This document shows positions 7,944 through 15,236 of a DNA stretch of 16,788 nucleotides, in pieces (position 1 is the stretch's first letter; each line of letters starts with the position of its first letter). The stretch lies in NCBI GenBank assembly GCA_003219675.1, contig QHPW01000061.1:3476-20263 (forward strand), given 5' to 3'. Under the pieces are notes generated by a model, which worked only from the letters and a program-made list of their open reading frames with translations, was not told the DNA's origin and did not search any database. The position numbers and the translations under genes are program-made. Source of the DNA: Verrucomicrobiota bacterium. Its GTDB lineage: Bacteria; Verrucomicrobiota; Verrucomicrobiia; Limisphaerales; AV2.

Positions 7944-8387
7944 ATGAAACTGAACAAACCCGTAATCGTGATTCTGGCCGGGCTCCTGGGCTTGAGCATT
8001 GCCGGCGTAGCGCGGGCCGCGGACGCGAAAGACGAAGGGAAACCCGCCGCGGAGAAAAAAGAGACCGCTCCATTCAAGAGCGTGAACGTGGGCGAGTTTG
8101 AAAAACTCCGCGCGGACAGCAAAAACGTGGTGCTGGACGTGCGCACCAGGGAGGAATACGCCGCCGGCCACATCCCCGGCGCAGTCAACATCGATGTGAA
8201 CGCGCCGGATTTTCAGGAGAAGATTTCAAAGCTCGACAAGAACAAGACTTACCTGGTGCATTGCGCCGCCGGGGTGCGCAGCGCCAGGGCTTGCGACAGG
8301 ATGAGCCGGCTCGATTTCTCAAAGCTCTACAATCTCGGAGGCGGCTTTCGCGCCTGGGAAAAGGCAGGCAACAAAGCGGAGAAATGA
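7944..8387 (+). CDS. Exported single-domain rhodanese-like protein (147 aa)
   Basis: A signal peptide (residues 1-25, ending GVARA-A) and a short lysine/glutamate-rich linker lead into one rhodanese domain. The domain has the family hallmarks: VVLDVRTREEYAAGHIPGA (62-80), the active-site loop CAAGVRS with the catalytic cysteine at 107, and YNLGGGFRAWEKAG (129-142). Rhodaneses carry a sulfane sulfur on that cysteine and pass it to a thiophilic acceptor such as cyanide or a thiol. Export puts this one in the periplasm, where sulfide or thiosulfate chemistry is likely. The sulfite-oxidase-like enzyme 3 kb downstream on the same strand would fit that theme, but the two genes are not adjacent. No good Shine-Dalgarno is seen before the ATG. 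Confidence 0.93.
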   Translation: MKLNKPVIVILAGLLGLSIAGVARAADAKDEGKPAAEKKETAPFKSVNVGEFEKLRADSKNVVLDVRTREEYAAGHIPGAVNIDVNAPDFQEKISKLDKNKTYLVHCAAGVRSARACDRMSRLDFSKLYNLGGGFRAWEKAGNKAEK

Positions 8388-8474
8388 GAACAAGCTCCGG
8401 CGGAGATGTCCCTGGGTGATCATGAAAATGCCCGTGCTTTGAACCATCGAATTCAACCCACGAACAGCCCGGTT

Positions 8475-9803
8475 ATGTCCTCAGGCAACCGCACACTCTC
8501 GCGCCGTCGCTTCCTCAGAACCTCGGCAGCCATTGCCGCCGGTTCGGGGTTGCCGGCTTGGTTCGTGGAAGTATCCCGCGGCTACGCGGCGACGACGAAG
8601 CCGGCCTCGCCGAATGACAAACCGAGCATCGCATTGATCGGCTGCGGCGGACAGGGGCGCTACGACGCCACGCTGGCCGCGAAGTTCGCCAACATCGTTG
8701 CCGTGTGCGACGTCGATGCCAAACGCGCGGAAGCCGCGTCGAAGCAATTCAACGGCGCGAAAGTTTACAACGATTTTCGCAAGCTGCTCGAACGCGCCGA
8801 CCTTCACGCTGTCATCAATGGAACGCCAGACCATTGGCACACCTTCATCAACATCGCCGCGATGAAGGCCGGCAAGGACGTTTACAGCGAAAAACCGCTG
8901 ACGCTGACGATTGATGAGGGCAAACGGCTGATCGCCGTCATGCGCGAGACGAAACGGGTCCTGCAAACCGGCAGCCAGCAACGCAGCGACGCTCGGTTCC
9001 GGCTCGCGTGCGAACTCGTCCGCAACCACCGCATGGGCAAGCTAAAGCATGTCACGACGCTGCTGCCCGCCGGACCCCGCAAAGGCCCCTTCAATCCCGC
9101 GCCGGTCCCGCCGGAACTGGACTGGGACTTTTGGCAAGGCCAAACGCCGTTCGTGCCCTATGTCCGCGAGCGATGTCATGGCTCGTTTCGCTACTGGTGG
9201 GAATATTCCGGCGGCACCATGACTGATTGGGGCGCGCACCACAACGACATCGCGCTCTGGGGCCTGGGCCTTGAACGCAGCGGCCCCGTGACCATCGAAG
9301 GCAAACCGCTCGTCGAGATGATTCCAGGCGGCTTCACGGCGTCGGCGGAATACCGCGTTGAATACACCTACGCGAACGGCGTCACCCACACCTGCCGGAG
9401 CACGACTGCCGACAATCCCGGCGGTGGCGCCATCGGCCAGGGTGAACATCACGGGGTGAAGTTCGAGGGAATCGACGGCTGGATTTTCGTCACGCGCGGC
9501 AAAATCGAAACCAGCAACCCGGAATTGCTCACCGAACCGTTGTCGGCGGGCGCAATACGATTTTACGTGAGCGACGATCACATGGGAAATTTCTTCGACT
9601 GCATCCGCTCCCGGAAACAGCCGGTTTGCGACGTTGAAATCGGGCATCGTTCGGTATCGGTTTGCCATCTCGGCGTGATTTCGATTCGGATCGGTCGCAA
9701 GCTGCATTGGGACCCGGACGGGGAACAGTTTGTTGGCGATGCGGAGGCAAACAAGTGGCTCGCGCGTCCGCAACGAAAGCCGTGGACGTATGATCTGGCT
9801 TGA
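8475..9803 (+). CDS. Tat-exported Gfo/Idh/MocA-family oxidoreductase (442 aa)
   Basis: The protein begins with a twin-arginine signal (SRRRFLRTSAAIAAG, residues 9-23). A Rossmann NAD(P)-binding domain follows, with IALIGCGGQGRY (52-63) and VAVCDVDAKRAEAA (75-88). NGTPDHWH (115-122) and YSEKPL (137-142) contain the family's conserved EKP lysine. The C-terminal domain has TMTDWGAHHNDIALWGLG, with the D-x-x-x-H/H catalytic-type residues near 251-257, as in related sugar oxidoreductases. The start at 8475 is chosen over 8406 because the Tat signal begins right there. Members oxidise or reduce sugars or sugar-like substrates with a tightly held nicotinamide cofactor, and Tat export allows folding with cofactor before transport. 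Such exported members often occur with DUF1080 proteins. The substrate cannot be told from sequence. Confidence 0.93.
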   Translation: MSSGNRTLSRRRFLRTSAAIAAGSGLPAWFVEVSRGYAATTKPASPNDKPSIALIGCGGQGRYDATLAAKFANIVAVCDVDAKRAEAASKQFNGAKVYNDFRKLLERADLHAVINGTPDHWHTFINIAAMKAGKDVYSEKPLTLTIDEGKRLIAVMRETKRVLQTGSQQRSDARFRLACELVRNHRMGKLKHVTTLLPAGPRKGPFNPAPVPPELDWDFWQGQTPFVPYVRERCHGSFRYWWEYSGGTMTDWGAHHNDIALWGLGLERSGPVTIEGKPLVEMIPGGFTASAEYRVEYTYANGVTHTCRSTTADNPGGGAIGQGEHHGVKFEGIDGWIFVTRGKIETSNPELLTEPLSAGAIRFYVSDDHMGNFFDCIRSRKQPVCDVEIGHRSVSVCHLGVISIRIGRKLHWDPDGEQFVGDAEANKWLARPQRKPWTYDLA

Positions 9804-9826
9804 TCGAACGATGTTGTTGAAGAGTC

Positions 9827-9872
9827 GCGCGGGGCCGGCATTTCCTTTTTGGGGGAGCGCACCGGCCCGCGC
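9827..9872. other. GC-rich hairpin downstream of the Gfo/Idh/MocA gene
   Basis: GCGCGGGGCCGG (9827-9838) and CCGGCCCGCGC (9862-9872) pair with one bulged base around a loop that includes CCTTTTTGGGGG. It lies 23 bases after the stop codon. The position suits transcript termination or 3'-end protection, but there is no T run after the right arm. An alternative pairing of GGGGGAGCGC (9851-9860) with the downstream GCGCCCTCCCC (9869-9879) is also possible. Confidence 0.5.
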
Positions 9873-9934
9873 CCTCCCCGGAATAATCGCGACGTAACCA
9901 ACCGAAACCAAACAGACTCATAAATCGAAAGCCT

Positions 9935-10488
9935 ATGAAAACAATGAAAGCACTCGCAATCATCACAGCCGCTTCGACCTATTGTCTAAGCTCAACCCGT
10001 CCGCTGCGCGCGGCTGAGCACGAGCACGCCGAAGCCTGGGCGGCCGTGAAACAGGCCGTCGCGGTGCTGCACCCCACCGCGGGCAGCAAATGTCACGGCG
10101 CCGTCAGCTTCACGCAGGAAGGCGAATTGAAGGGTTGAATCCGGGGCAGAAACACGCCTTCCACATCCATCAATTTGGCGACTGCACTTCGTCCGACGGC
10201 ATGAGCGCGGGCGGCCACTACAATCCCGAAAGTCATCAGCACGGTTTGCCCGACAAGGAGACGCGGCATGCGGGCGATCTGGGCAACCTCACCGCTGACA
10301 ACGAGGGCAAGGCGCATTACGAAATCACGGTGAAAAACATCACGATTGCCGGCATGAAGAACCCTGTCATCGGTCGTGGCGTCATCGTGCACGCGAAAGT
10401 GGACGACGGCAGCCAGCCCGTGGGCAACGCCGGGGGTCGGATTGCTTGCGGCGTGATCGGCGTGGCCAATTCAGCCGATAAGAAATAA
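9935..10488 (+). pseudogene. sodC: Cu/Zn superoxide dismutase gene broken by a frameshift with missing codons
   Basis: The 5' part (9935-10138) encodes a signal peptide (ending LRA-A) and the first SodC strands, AVAVLHPTAGSK...GAVSFTQEGE, then hits TGA at 10136. The rest continues in another frame from about 10118 to the TAA at 10488. The second part holds the whole metal site: HIHQFGDC, GGHYNP, QHG, RHAGD, VIVHAK and the disulfide-type cysteine in RIACGVIG. Compared with known SodC proteins, about seven residues between FTQEGE and GLNPG are absent at the break. A small deletion is therefore a better explanation than a single-base error. An ATG at 10090 could start the second frame, but its product would lack a signal peptide and the first strands. 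SodC normally dismutates superoxide in the periplasm. Everything outside the break looks conserved, so the lesion is recent or is an assembly error. Confidence 0.85.
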
Positions 10489-10645
10489 CCGCCGGGGACG
10501 CCGCTCCCTCGCACTGAATCGACTTGAGAAGGTTCCTGCAAACCGCCGGGGTCGGATTGGCCGCGGCCAGCCTTGTGGGCTGGCTTGCGTTCGGCTCAAG
10601 TTTTATTTGGACCAGGACCAGCGTGACCCGATGGCAAAAGGACCC

Positions 10646-10711
10646 CGTGACAGAGATTGACGGCCCGGTGATCGAGAAAAAATTTGTCCCGGGCCGTCAA
10701 TCTCTGTCACG
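10646..10711. repeat. Perfect 23-bp inverted repeat upstream of the YceI gene
   Basis: CGTGACAGAGATTGACGGCC plus three more bases (10646-10668) is repeated exactly in reverse complement at 10689-10711, with a 20-base A-rich loop (10669-10688). The right arm ends 49 bases before the YceI ATG. The right arm has no following T run. In RNA it would form a very stable hairpin in the leader of the YceI transcript, or it is a REP-like insertion. Confidence 0.88.
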
Positions 10712-10760
10712 CGTCGCTGTTCGTGCCGAAAACCCAAAACAAACCGGTTGGTTCATGAGT

Positions 10761-11369
10761 ATGAAAAATAAATTCCCCTGCGCGCTCATCTTTGCTTCGG
10801 TCGCGGCGACCGCGTTCGCCGCGCCTCTGGAGTTCGACTTCAAAGACCCGAAAGGCGTCAATAACGTCATCTTCAAGACCGACGCCCCGCTGGAATCCAT
10901 CAACGGCACCGCGACCGGCATTTCCGGCAAAGTGACGTTCGATCCCGACAACCCCGGCGCCGTCAAAGGCAAGATTGTCGTTCAGTCCAGCTCGTTGCAC
11001 GTCGGCAATCCGATGCAGAAGGAACATTTGCACAGTGACAAATGGCTCGACGTGGCGAAGTACCCGGAGATCACCTTTGAGGTCGAGAGTGCGAAGAACG
11101 TGAAAACCGAAGGCAACGTCACCACCGCGGAGGTCACAGGCAAGATGAGTCTGCACGGCGTGACCAGGGCCATCACGGTCCCGGTGAAGATGACGTTCCT
11201 CAAAGACAAGTTGAAGGCGCGCACGGGCAAGGAGGGCGATCTGCTGGTGATCCGCGCCAATTTCAAGATCAAACGGAGCGACTTCGCCATCAACCCCGGC
11301 CAGTTCGAAGACAAAGTCTCGGAGGAAATCGAATTGAACCTGAGCATCGCCGGCGCGGCGCAGCGTTGA
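10761..11369 (+). CDS. Exported YceI-family protein (202 aa)
   Basis: A short signal peptide (residues 1-20, AATAFA-A) precedes a complete YceI domain. Strand motifs are FDFKDPKGVNNVIFKTDAPL (25-44), ISGKVTFDPDNPGAVKGKI (54-72) and the family signature HLHSDKWLDVAKYPEITFEV (89-108). VTGKMSLHGVTRAITVPVKM (125-144) and RANFKIKRSDFAIN (165-178) follow. YceI proteins form an extended beta-barrel that holds a long isoprenoid such as a polyprenyl quinone. Some are linked to stress or acid response, and the exact role is unsettled. An ATG two codons upstream (10755) is equally possible. The frame stays open back to a TTG at 10524 and encodes a transmembrane-like stretch, but a strong hairpin lies in between, so the later start is preferred. 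Confidence 0.9.
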   Translation: MKNKFPCALIFASVAATAFAAPLEFDFKDPKGVNNVIFKTDAPLESINGTATGISGKVTFDPDNPGAVKGKIVVQSSSLHVGNPMQKEHLHSDKWLDVAKYPEITFEVESAKNVKTEGNVTTAEVTGKMSLHGVTRAITVPVKMTFLKDKLKARTGKEGDLLVIRANFKIKRSDFAINPGQFEDKVSEEIELNLSIAGAAQR

Positions 11370-11387
11370 TCCGCGCCGGCGCGCGGA
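11370..11387. other. Short GC hairpin immediately after the YceI stop codon
   Basis: TCCGCGC (11370-11376) and GCGCGGA (11381-11387) pair perfectly around the loop CGGC. The stem begins at the base after the TGA. No T run follows, so it is at most an RNA-stabilising or weak terminating structure. Confidence 0.4.
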
Positions 11388-11455
11388 GCATCCCCTCCGC
11401 TCTTGTCGAGCCACGTTCCGGCGCCAGTCCGTCTTCACGAAATGAAATCGCAAGC

Positions 11456-11462
11456 AAGAGGA
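11456..11462 (+). promoter_or_regulatory. Ribosome binding site of the sulfite-oxidase-like gene
   Basis: AAGAGGA ends seven bases before the ATG at 11470. It is one of the clearest Shine-Dalgarno sequences in a window where most genes lack a strong one, and it supports this start. Confidence 0.6.
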
Positions 11463-11469
11463 CAAACCC

Positions 11470-12621
11470 ATGAACCCGACCTCCCTCACCCGACGTGACA
11501 TGCTCCGCGGCAGCGTGGCGTTCGCCGCGCTGGCCTTCGCGCAAGCGCCCCTCTCCCTGTTCGGCTTCGACGAGCCGGGCGCGGACGAAACCGTCGTGCC
11601 GTTCCTCGACGCGCAGCCGAAGGGCAAAATGCTCTATTGGCAGGACCTCGCGAGTTGGATCACACCCAACGATCAACTCTATTCCGTCAGTCATTACGGC
11701 ACGCCGGAAGTCGATTTGGGCACATGGGAGTTGGAGATTTCAGGGTCGGTGAAGAAACCGAAAAGGCTCTCGCTGGCCGATATCAAGACGCGCAAGCGCA
11801 AGACCGTCACCGCCACGCTCGAATGTTCCGGCAACAGCTCGAATCCCGGTTTCATGGGCGCCATCGGCAATATTCAATGGACCGGCACGCCGCTGGCCCC
11901 GTTGCTCAAGGAATGCCATCCGCTCGACCGCGCCATCGAGGCTGTCTTCTTCGGCGCCGACGAGAAAGTCGAAAAAATCCGCGACAAGGACTATTTGCAG
12001 AACTTCGCGCGCAGCCTTTCGCTGCGCGACGTGTTGAACCGCGACGACCTCTTGTTGGCGTACGAGATGAACGGCCGGCCGCTGGAAAAAGTTCACGGCG
12101 CGCCGTTGCGGCTCATCGTGCCCGGCTGGTTCGGTATCACCTGGGTGAAATGGCTCACGCGCATCGAGCTGCTCGACCGCCGTTACATGAGCAAATACAT
12201 GGCGCGCGAATACGTCACGATCCGCGGCGAGGAACGCGCTGGTAAAACCGTCTGGCGCGAGACCAGCGTCGGTCCGATGGACGTGAAGTCGGTCGTCGCC
12301 CGCGTCGCGCGGCGCAAGGACGGCTCATTGCGCGTGAGCGGCGCCGCCTGGACCGACGGCACGCCGCTCCAGCGCGTGGAGTTGAGAATCGACGGCGGCA
12401 ACTGGACGCCGGTGCAGATGGACAAACAACAGCAGGCGAAGTATTCGTGGACGTTCTGGGGTTATGACTGGAAGAACGCCGCGTCCGGCGAGCATACGCT
12501 CGTCTCGCGCGCCATCGACGCAGAGGGCCGCGCGCAACCTGCCGCCGATGCTCCCGAAATCAAATTGAAACGCACCTACTGGGAAGCCAACCAGCAGTGG
12601 GTGCGGAAGATAAGGATTTGA
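11470..12621 (+). CDS. Tat-exported molybdopterin-dependent sulfite-oxidase-like enzyme (383 aa)
   Basis: A twin-arginine signal (SLTRRDMLRGSVAFAALAFA, residues 5-24) is followed by the oxidoreductase molybdopterin-binding domain (about 50-250) and the Mo-co dimerisation domain (about 265-380). The molybdenum ligand is cysteine 119 in TATLECSGNSSNPGF (114-128). Other family motifs are WTGTPLAPLLKE, YEMNGRPLEKVHGAPLRLIV and PGWFGITWVKWLTRIELLD. The order matches SorA/SoxC-type sulfite dehydrogenases, which oxidise sulfite to sulfate and pass electrons to a cytochrome c. No haem-binding CXXCH is present here and no cytochrome gene is adjacent, so the acceptor is unknown. The exported rhodanese upstream is consistent with periplasmic sulfur chemistry. 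The last codons are partly duplicated as a relic at 15910-16000. Confidence 0.92.
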   Translation: MNPTSLTRRDMLRGSVAFAALAFAQAPLSLFGFDEPGADETVVPFLDAQPKGKMLYWQDLASWITPNDQLYSVSHYGTPEVDLGTWELEISGSVKKPKRLSLADIKTRKRKTVTATLECSGNSSNPGFMGAIGNIQWTGTPLAPLLKECHPLDRAIEAVFFGADEKVEKIRDKDYLQNFARSLSLRDVLNRDDLLLAYEMNGRPLEKVHGAPLRLIVPGWFGITWVKWLTRIELLDRRYMSKYMAREYVTIRGEERAGKTVWRETSVGPMDVKSVVARVARRKDGSLRVSGAAWTDGTPLQRVELRIDGGNWTPVQMDKQQQAKYSWTFWGYDWKNAASGEHTLVSRAIDAEGRAQPAADAPEIKLKRTYWEANQQWVRKIRI

Positions 12622-12690
12622 ATCGTAATCTTATTCTTGATCTCCAAGAACTTAAGCCGAGCAGGATTACGATTTTGATCAAGGATCAGG
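12621..12690. repeat. AATCGTAATC-type repeat with interleaved inverted repeats
   Basis: AATCGTAATC (12621-12630) is matched by GATTACGATT (12665-12674), and CTTGATC (12636-12642) by GATCAAG (12677-12683). The arms alternate A-B-A'-B', so they cannot all pair as simple nested hairpins. A local hairpin TTCTTG/CAAGAA (12634-12650) is a further option. The left half resembles the GATTAAG repeat near 1903-1930, with about 19 of 24 bases the same in reverse orientation. The element starts at the last base of the sulfite-oxidase stop codon. From 12691 to 12893 no gene is seen. Confidence 0.65.
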
Positions 12691-12893
12691 GGCCTGCCAG
12701 TGTGGTTCTCGCTGCCGGGCTTGATTCCATGGCGGCGGGGCCTGGGTGAGGCGTTCGGCTGAGCAAGCCGTCCTCCGTGTTCACCTACTGCTCTTCTACG
12801 GTCGCACACCAACACGTTTCAGGTTTTCACCCGACTACAACAAAAGGCGGAGCACTGCTATTTTTGGTGGTGCGCCGAGCACGAATCATGATC

Positions 12894-15140
12894 ATGAAGT
12901 ACAAACCCGTAAGTTATGCCGGGTGTCTGCCCCTGTCGGTCATCACCCTTATATTTCTCCTGCCTTCGGTTCCGTGCCATGCGCAGGAGCCGGATGTCGC
13001 TTTCGTCAATGCGTCGAATGACGCTTTCGCCAGTGGCCAAACTCTCAGCGGCAGCGCGGGCGGTGTCACCGGCAGCAACGTCGGCGCCACCAAAGAGGCC
13101 GGCGAACCCAACCATGCCGGGGATCCCGGCGGGCATTCGGTGTGGTATCGCTGGACTGCGCCGTCGAGCCATCCGGTAACGATCGACACGATTGGCAGCA
13201 GTTTCGACACCTTGCTCGGCGTTTACACCGGCAGCAGCGTGAGCAGTCTCACCACTATCGCCAGCAACGACGACATTTCTTCGACAACCAAACAAAGCAG
13301 CCTGAGCTTCACACCCGTGTCGGGAACCACTTATCAAATCGCGGTGGACGGTTGGAATGGAGACGCAGGAGATATCACTTTGAATTGGACGCAGACTGTC
13401 GGGAACCTGCCGGACCTGATCATCTGGGGACCGTCCATCAGTCCAAGGATCGAGACCGTCACTTTTCAGCCCAGCAGTTGTGCGGTCGTTGAAGGAATGG
13501 TTCAAGCCGGCACACGCAGGCTGCTTCGTTTCTCCACCGAGACGCGCAACCAGGGGACGGCGGACCTCTCTCTGGGGAACCCGGCCTCGAATCCACAGTT
13601 CGTGTACGCGCCGTGCCATGGCCATTACCACTTCAACAATTATGCCAACTACCGGCTGCTCGACAGCAACGGCCAGCCGGCAGCCACGGGCCTGAAGATT
13701 GGCTTTTGCCTGCTGGACACCATCCGCTGGGAGGCCAATGCCGCCTCCAGAGCCAAATACGACTGCGGCAACCAGGGAATACAGATGGGCTGGGGGGATG
13801 TCTACGATTCCACGCTGGACGGCCAATGGATCGACATTACAGGCGTGCCCGACGGCAACTACACGCTTGAAATGGAAGTCAATCCCCGGCGCATTTTGCC
13901 CGAATCCAATTATGACAACAATATCACGCGCATCCCGATCACCATCGGCAACGCCAACACCAGGCCTGCCAACGATAACTTCGTCGATGCTCGAGGCCTG
14001 TCCGGCAGCTCAGCGAGCGTGAGCGGCTCAAATGCTGGCGCGACCAAGGAAGCCGGCGAGCCCAACCACGCAGGCAACCCCGGCGGACATTCGGTGTGGT
14101 ACGTCTGGATTGCGCCCTCCAGCGATCCAGCGACCCTCGACACGGTAGGCAGCAGCTTCGACACTTTGCTCGGCGTTTACACGGGCGGCAGTGTTTCCGG
14201 CCTGACCGCCATTGCCGGCAACGATGACATCTCCTCGACAACCCGGCAAAGCCGTCTGAGCTTCACGCCGGTGGCTGGCACCCCCTACCGGATCGCCGTG
14301 GACGGCAAGAACGGGCTCACCGGTAACATCGTCCTCACGCTGGACCAAAGCCCGGTCAACGACGACTTCGCCAATTGCGAGTTCATCGGCGGCGGCAGCG
14401 GCTCGATCAGAGGCAGCAACGTCTCCGCCTCCAAGGAAGCCAGCGAACCGGACCACGCCGGTAACCCGGGAGGCCATTCGATTTGGTATTGCTGGACGGC
14501 ACCGATCACCGGTTCCGTGACTTTTGACACCATCGGCAGCACCTTCGACACGCTGCTGGCCGTTTACATCGGCAATTCGGTGAACAACCTGGTGGCGGTG
14601 GCCGGCAACAACGACATCGCCAGCACTTATCAACAGAGTCGAGTCGTCTTCACTGCCGTGGCGACCACCCAATATCACGTCGCGATTGATGGCTACAATG
14701 GCGCTTCCGGCAACACGACCCTCAACTGGAACCCTGCGCCGGGCACGAACCTGCTCCTCAAGATCGACTCGCCCGATTCCAGTACTCCCAAAGCAATCCG
14801 CGACACGGGCGAACCGCTCACGCTGGGGTACAATCTGCTCTCCGCCGGCGAATATGAGCTGACCATCACCGGTCAGCCGCTGCGTCGATACACCGTCGAA
14901 GTCTCCTGCGACCTTATCCGATGGACGCCGCTGGCCACGACGCTGGGCGACTCAGCCGGCACGGCATTTTTCCGCGACAAGGCGACCGTGCCGCACCGCG
15001 AAACTGCCGGGAACACCGGAGCCGGACTGATTCGCGGCGGCCTTAACGACCCGGTCTGCGGCGTGTCGCGCGGCAGCACCTCCACAGGAGCGGCCGGTCC
15101 AGGCGAAGGCCGCTTTTACCGAGTCGTGGAAGCGCCGTGA
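12894..15140 (+). CDS. Secreted lysyl oxidase with pre-peptidase-like repeats (748 aa)
   Basis: A signal peptide (residues 1-30, PSVPCHA-Q) is followed by three homologous domains of about 124 residues: 43-166, 360-484 and 489-612. Each carries EAxEPxHAGxPGGHSxWY and a GSxFDTLLxVY segment. They resemble bacterial pre-peptidase C-terminal-type beta-sandwiches. Between the first and second lies a lysyl oxidase domain (172-352): CAVVEGMVQAGTRRLLRF, then CHGHYHFNNY with the presumed copper ligands H242, H244 and H246. GLKIGFCLLD follows with K268, then GDVYDSTLDGQWIDITG with Y304 and VNPRRILPESNYDNN. K268 and Y304 align with the lysine and tyrosine that form the lysyl tyrosylquinone cofactor of animal LOX. 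The enzyme would oxidise primary amines such as protein lysine to aldehydes outside the cell, releasing hydrogen peroxide. The C-terminus ends in RFYRVVEAP, a tail typical of Verrucomicrobia secreted proteins. An ATG at 12888 is an alternative start. Confidence 0.92.
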   Translation: MKYKPVSYAGCLPLSVITLIFLLPSVPCHAQEPDVAFVNASNDAFASGQTLSGSAGGVTGSNVGATKEAGEPNHAGDPGGHSVWYRWTAPSSHPVTIDTIGSSFDTLLGVYTGSSVSSLTTIASNDDISSTTKQSSLSFTPVSGTTYQIAVDGWNGDAGDITLNWTQTVGNLPDLIIWGPSISPRIETVTFQPSSCAVVEGMVQAGTRRLLRFSTETRNQGTADLSLGNPASNPQFVYAPCHGHYHFNNYANYRLLDSNGQPAATGLKIGFCLLDTIRWEANAASRAKYDCGNQGIQMGWGDVYDSTLDGQWIDITGVPDGNYTLEMEVNPRRILPESNYDNNITRIPITIGNANTRPANDNFVDARGLSGSSASVSGSNAGATKEAGEPNHAGNPGGHSVWYVWIAPSSDPATLDTVGSSFDTLLGVYTGGSVSGLTAIAGNDDISSTTRQSRLSFTPVAGTPYRIAVDGKNGLTGNIVLTLDQSPVNDDFANCEFIGGGSGSIRGSNVSASKEASEPDHAGNPGGHSIWYCWTAPITGSVTFDTIGSTFDTLLAVYIGNSVNNLVAVAGNNDIASTYQQSRVVFTAVATTQYHVAIDGYNGASGNTTLNWNPAPGTNLLLKIDSPDSSTPKAIRDTGEPLTLGYNLLSAGEYELTITGQPLRRYTVEVSCDLIRWTPLATTLGDSAGTAFFRDKATVPHRETAGNTGAGLIRGGLNDPVCGVSRGSTSTGAAGPGEGRFYRVVEAP

Positions 15141-15236
15141 GCGGGTGCGGTGTATTCTTCAGATGTCATCGTCGAGACCGTCTTCACCATGAAACGCTTT
15201 CTCGACACGCGACGCCGAAACGCCTAAGGTATCGCC

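Noticed and set aside
9042..9911. 289-codon open frame on the minus strand
   Set aside because: Antisense to the Gfo/Idh/MocA gene, whose family motifs are clear on the plus strand.
10100..10140. Programmed ribosomal frameshift in sodC
   Set aside because: No slippery heptamer was seen, and family-typical residues are missing at the joint, which points to a deletion or a sequence error.
12858..13826. 322-codon open frame on the minus strand
   Set aside because: Antisense shadow of the lysyl oxidase gene; repeated character comes from the real repeats read backwards.
15189..15227. Twelve-codon leader-like frame (MKRFLDTRRRNA) before the Uma2 gene
   Set aside because: Too short to support, with no ribosome binding site or regulatory logic visible.
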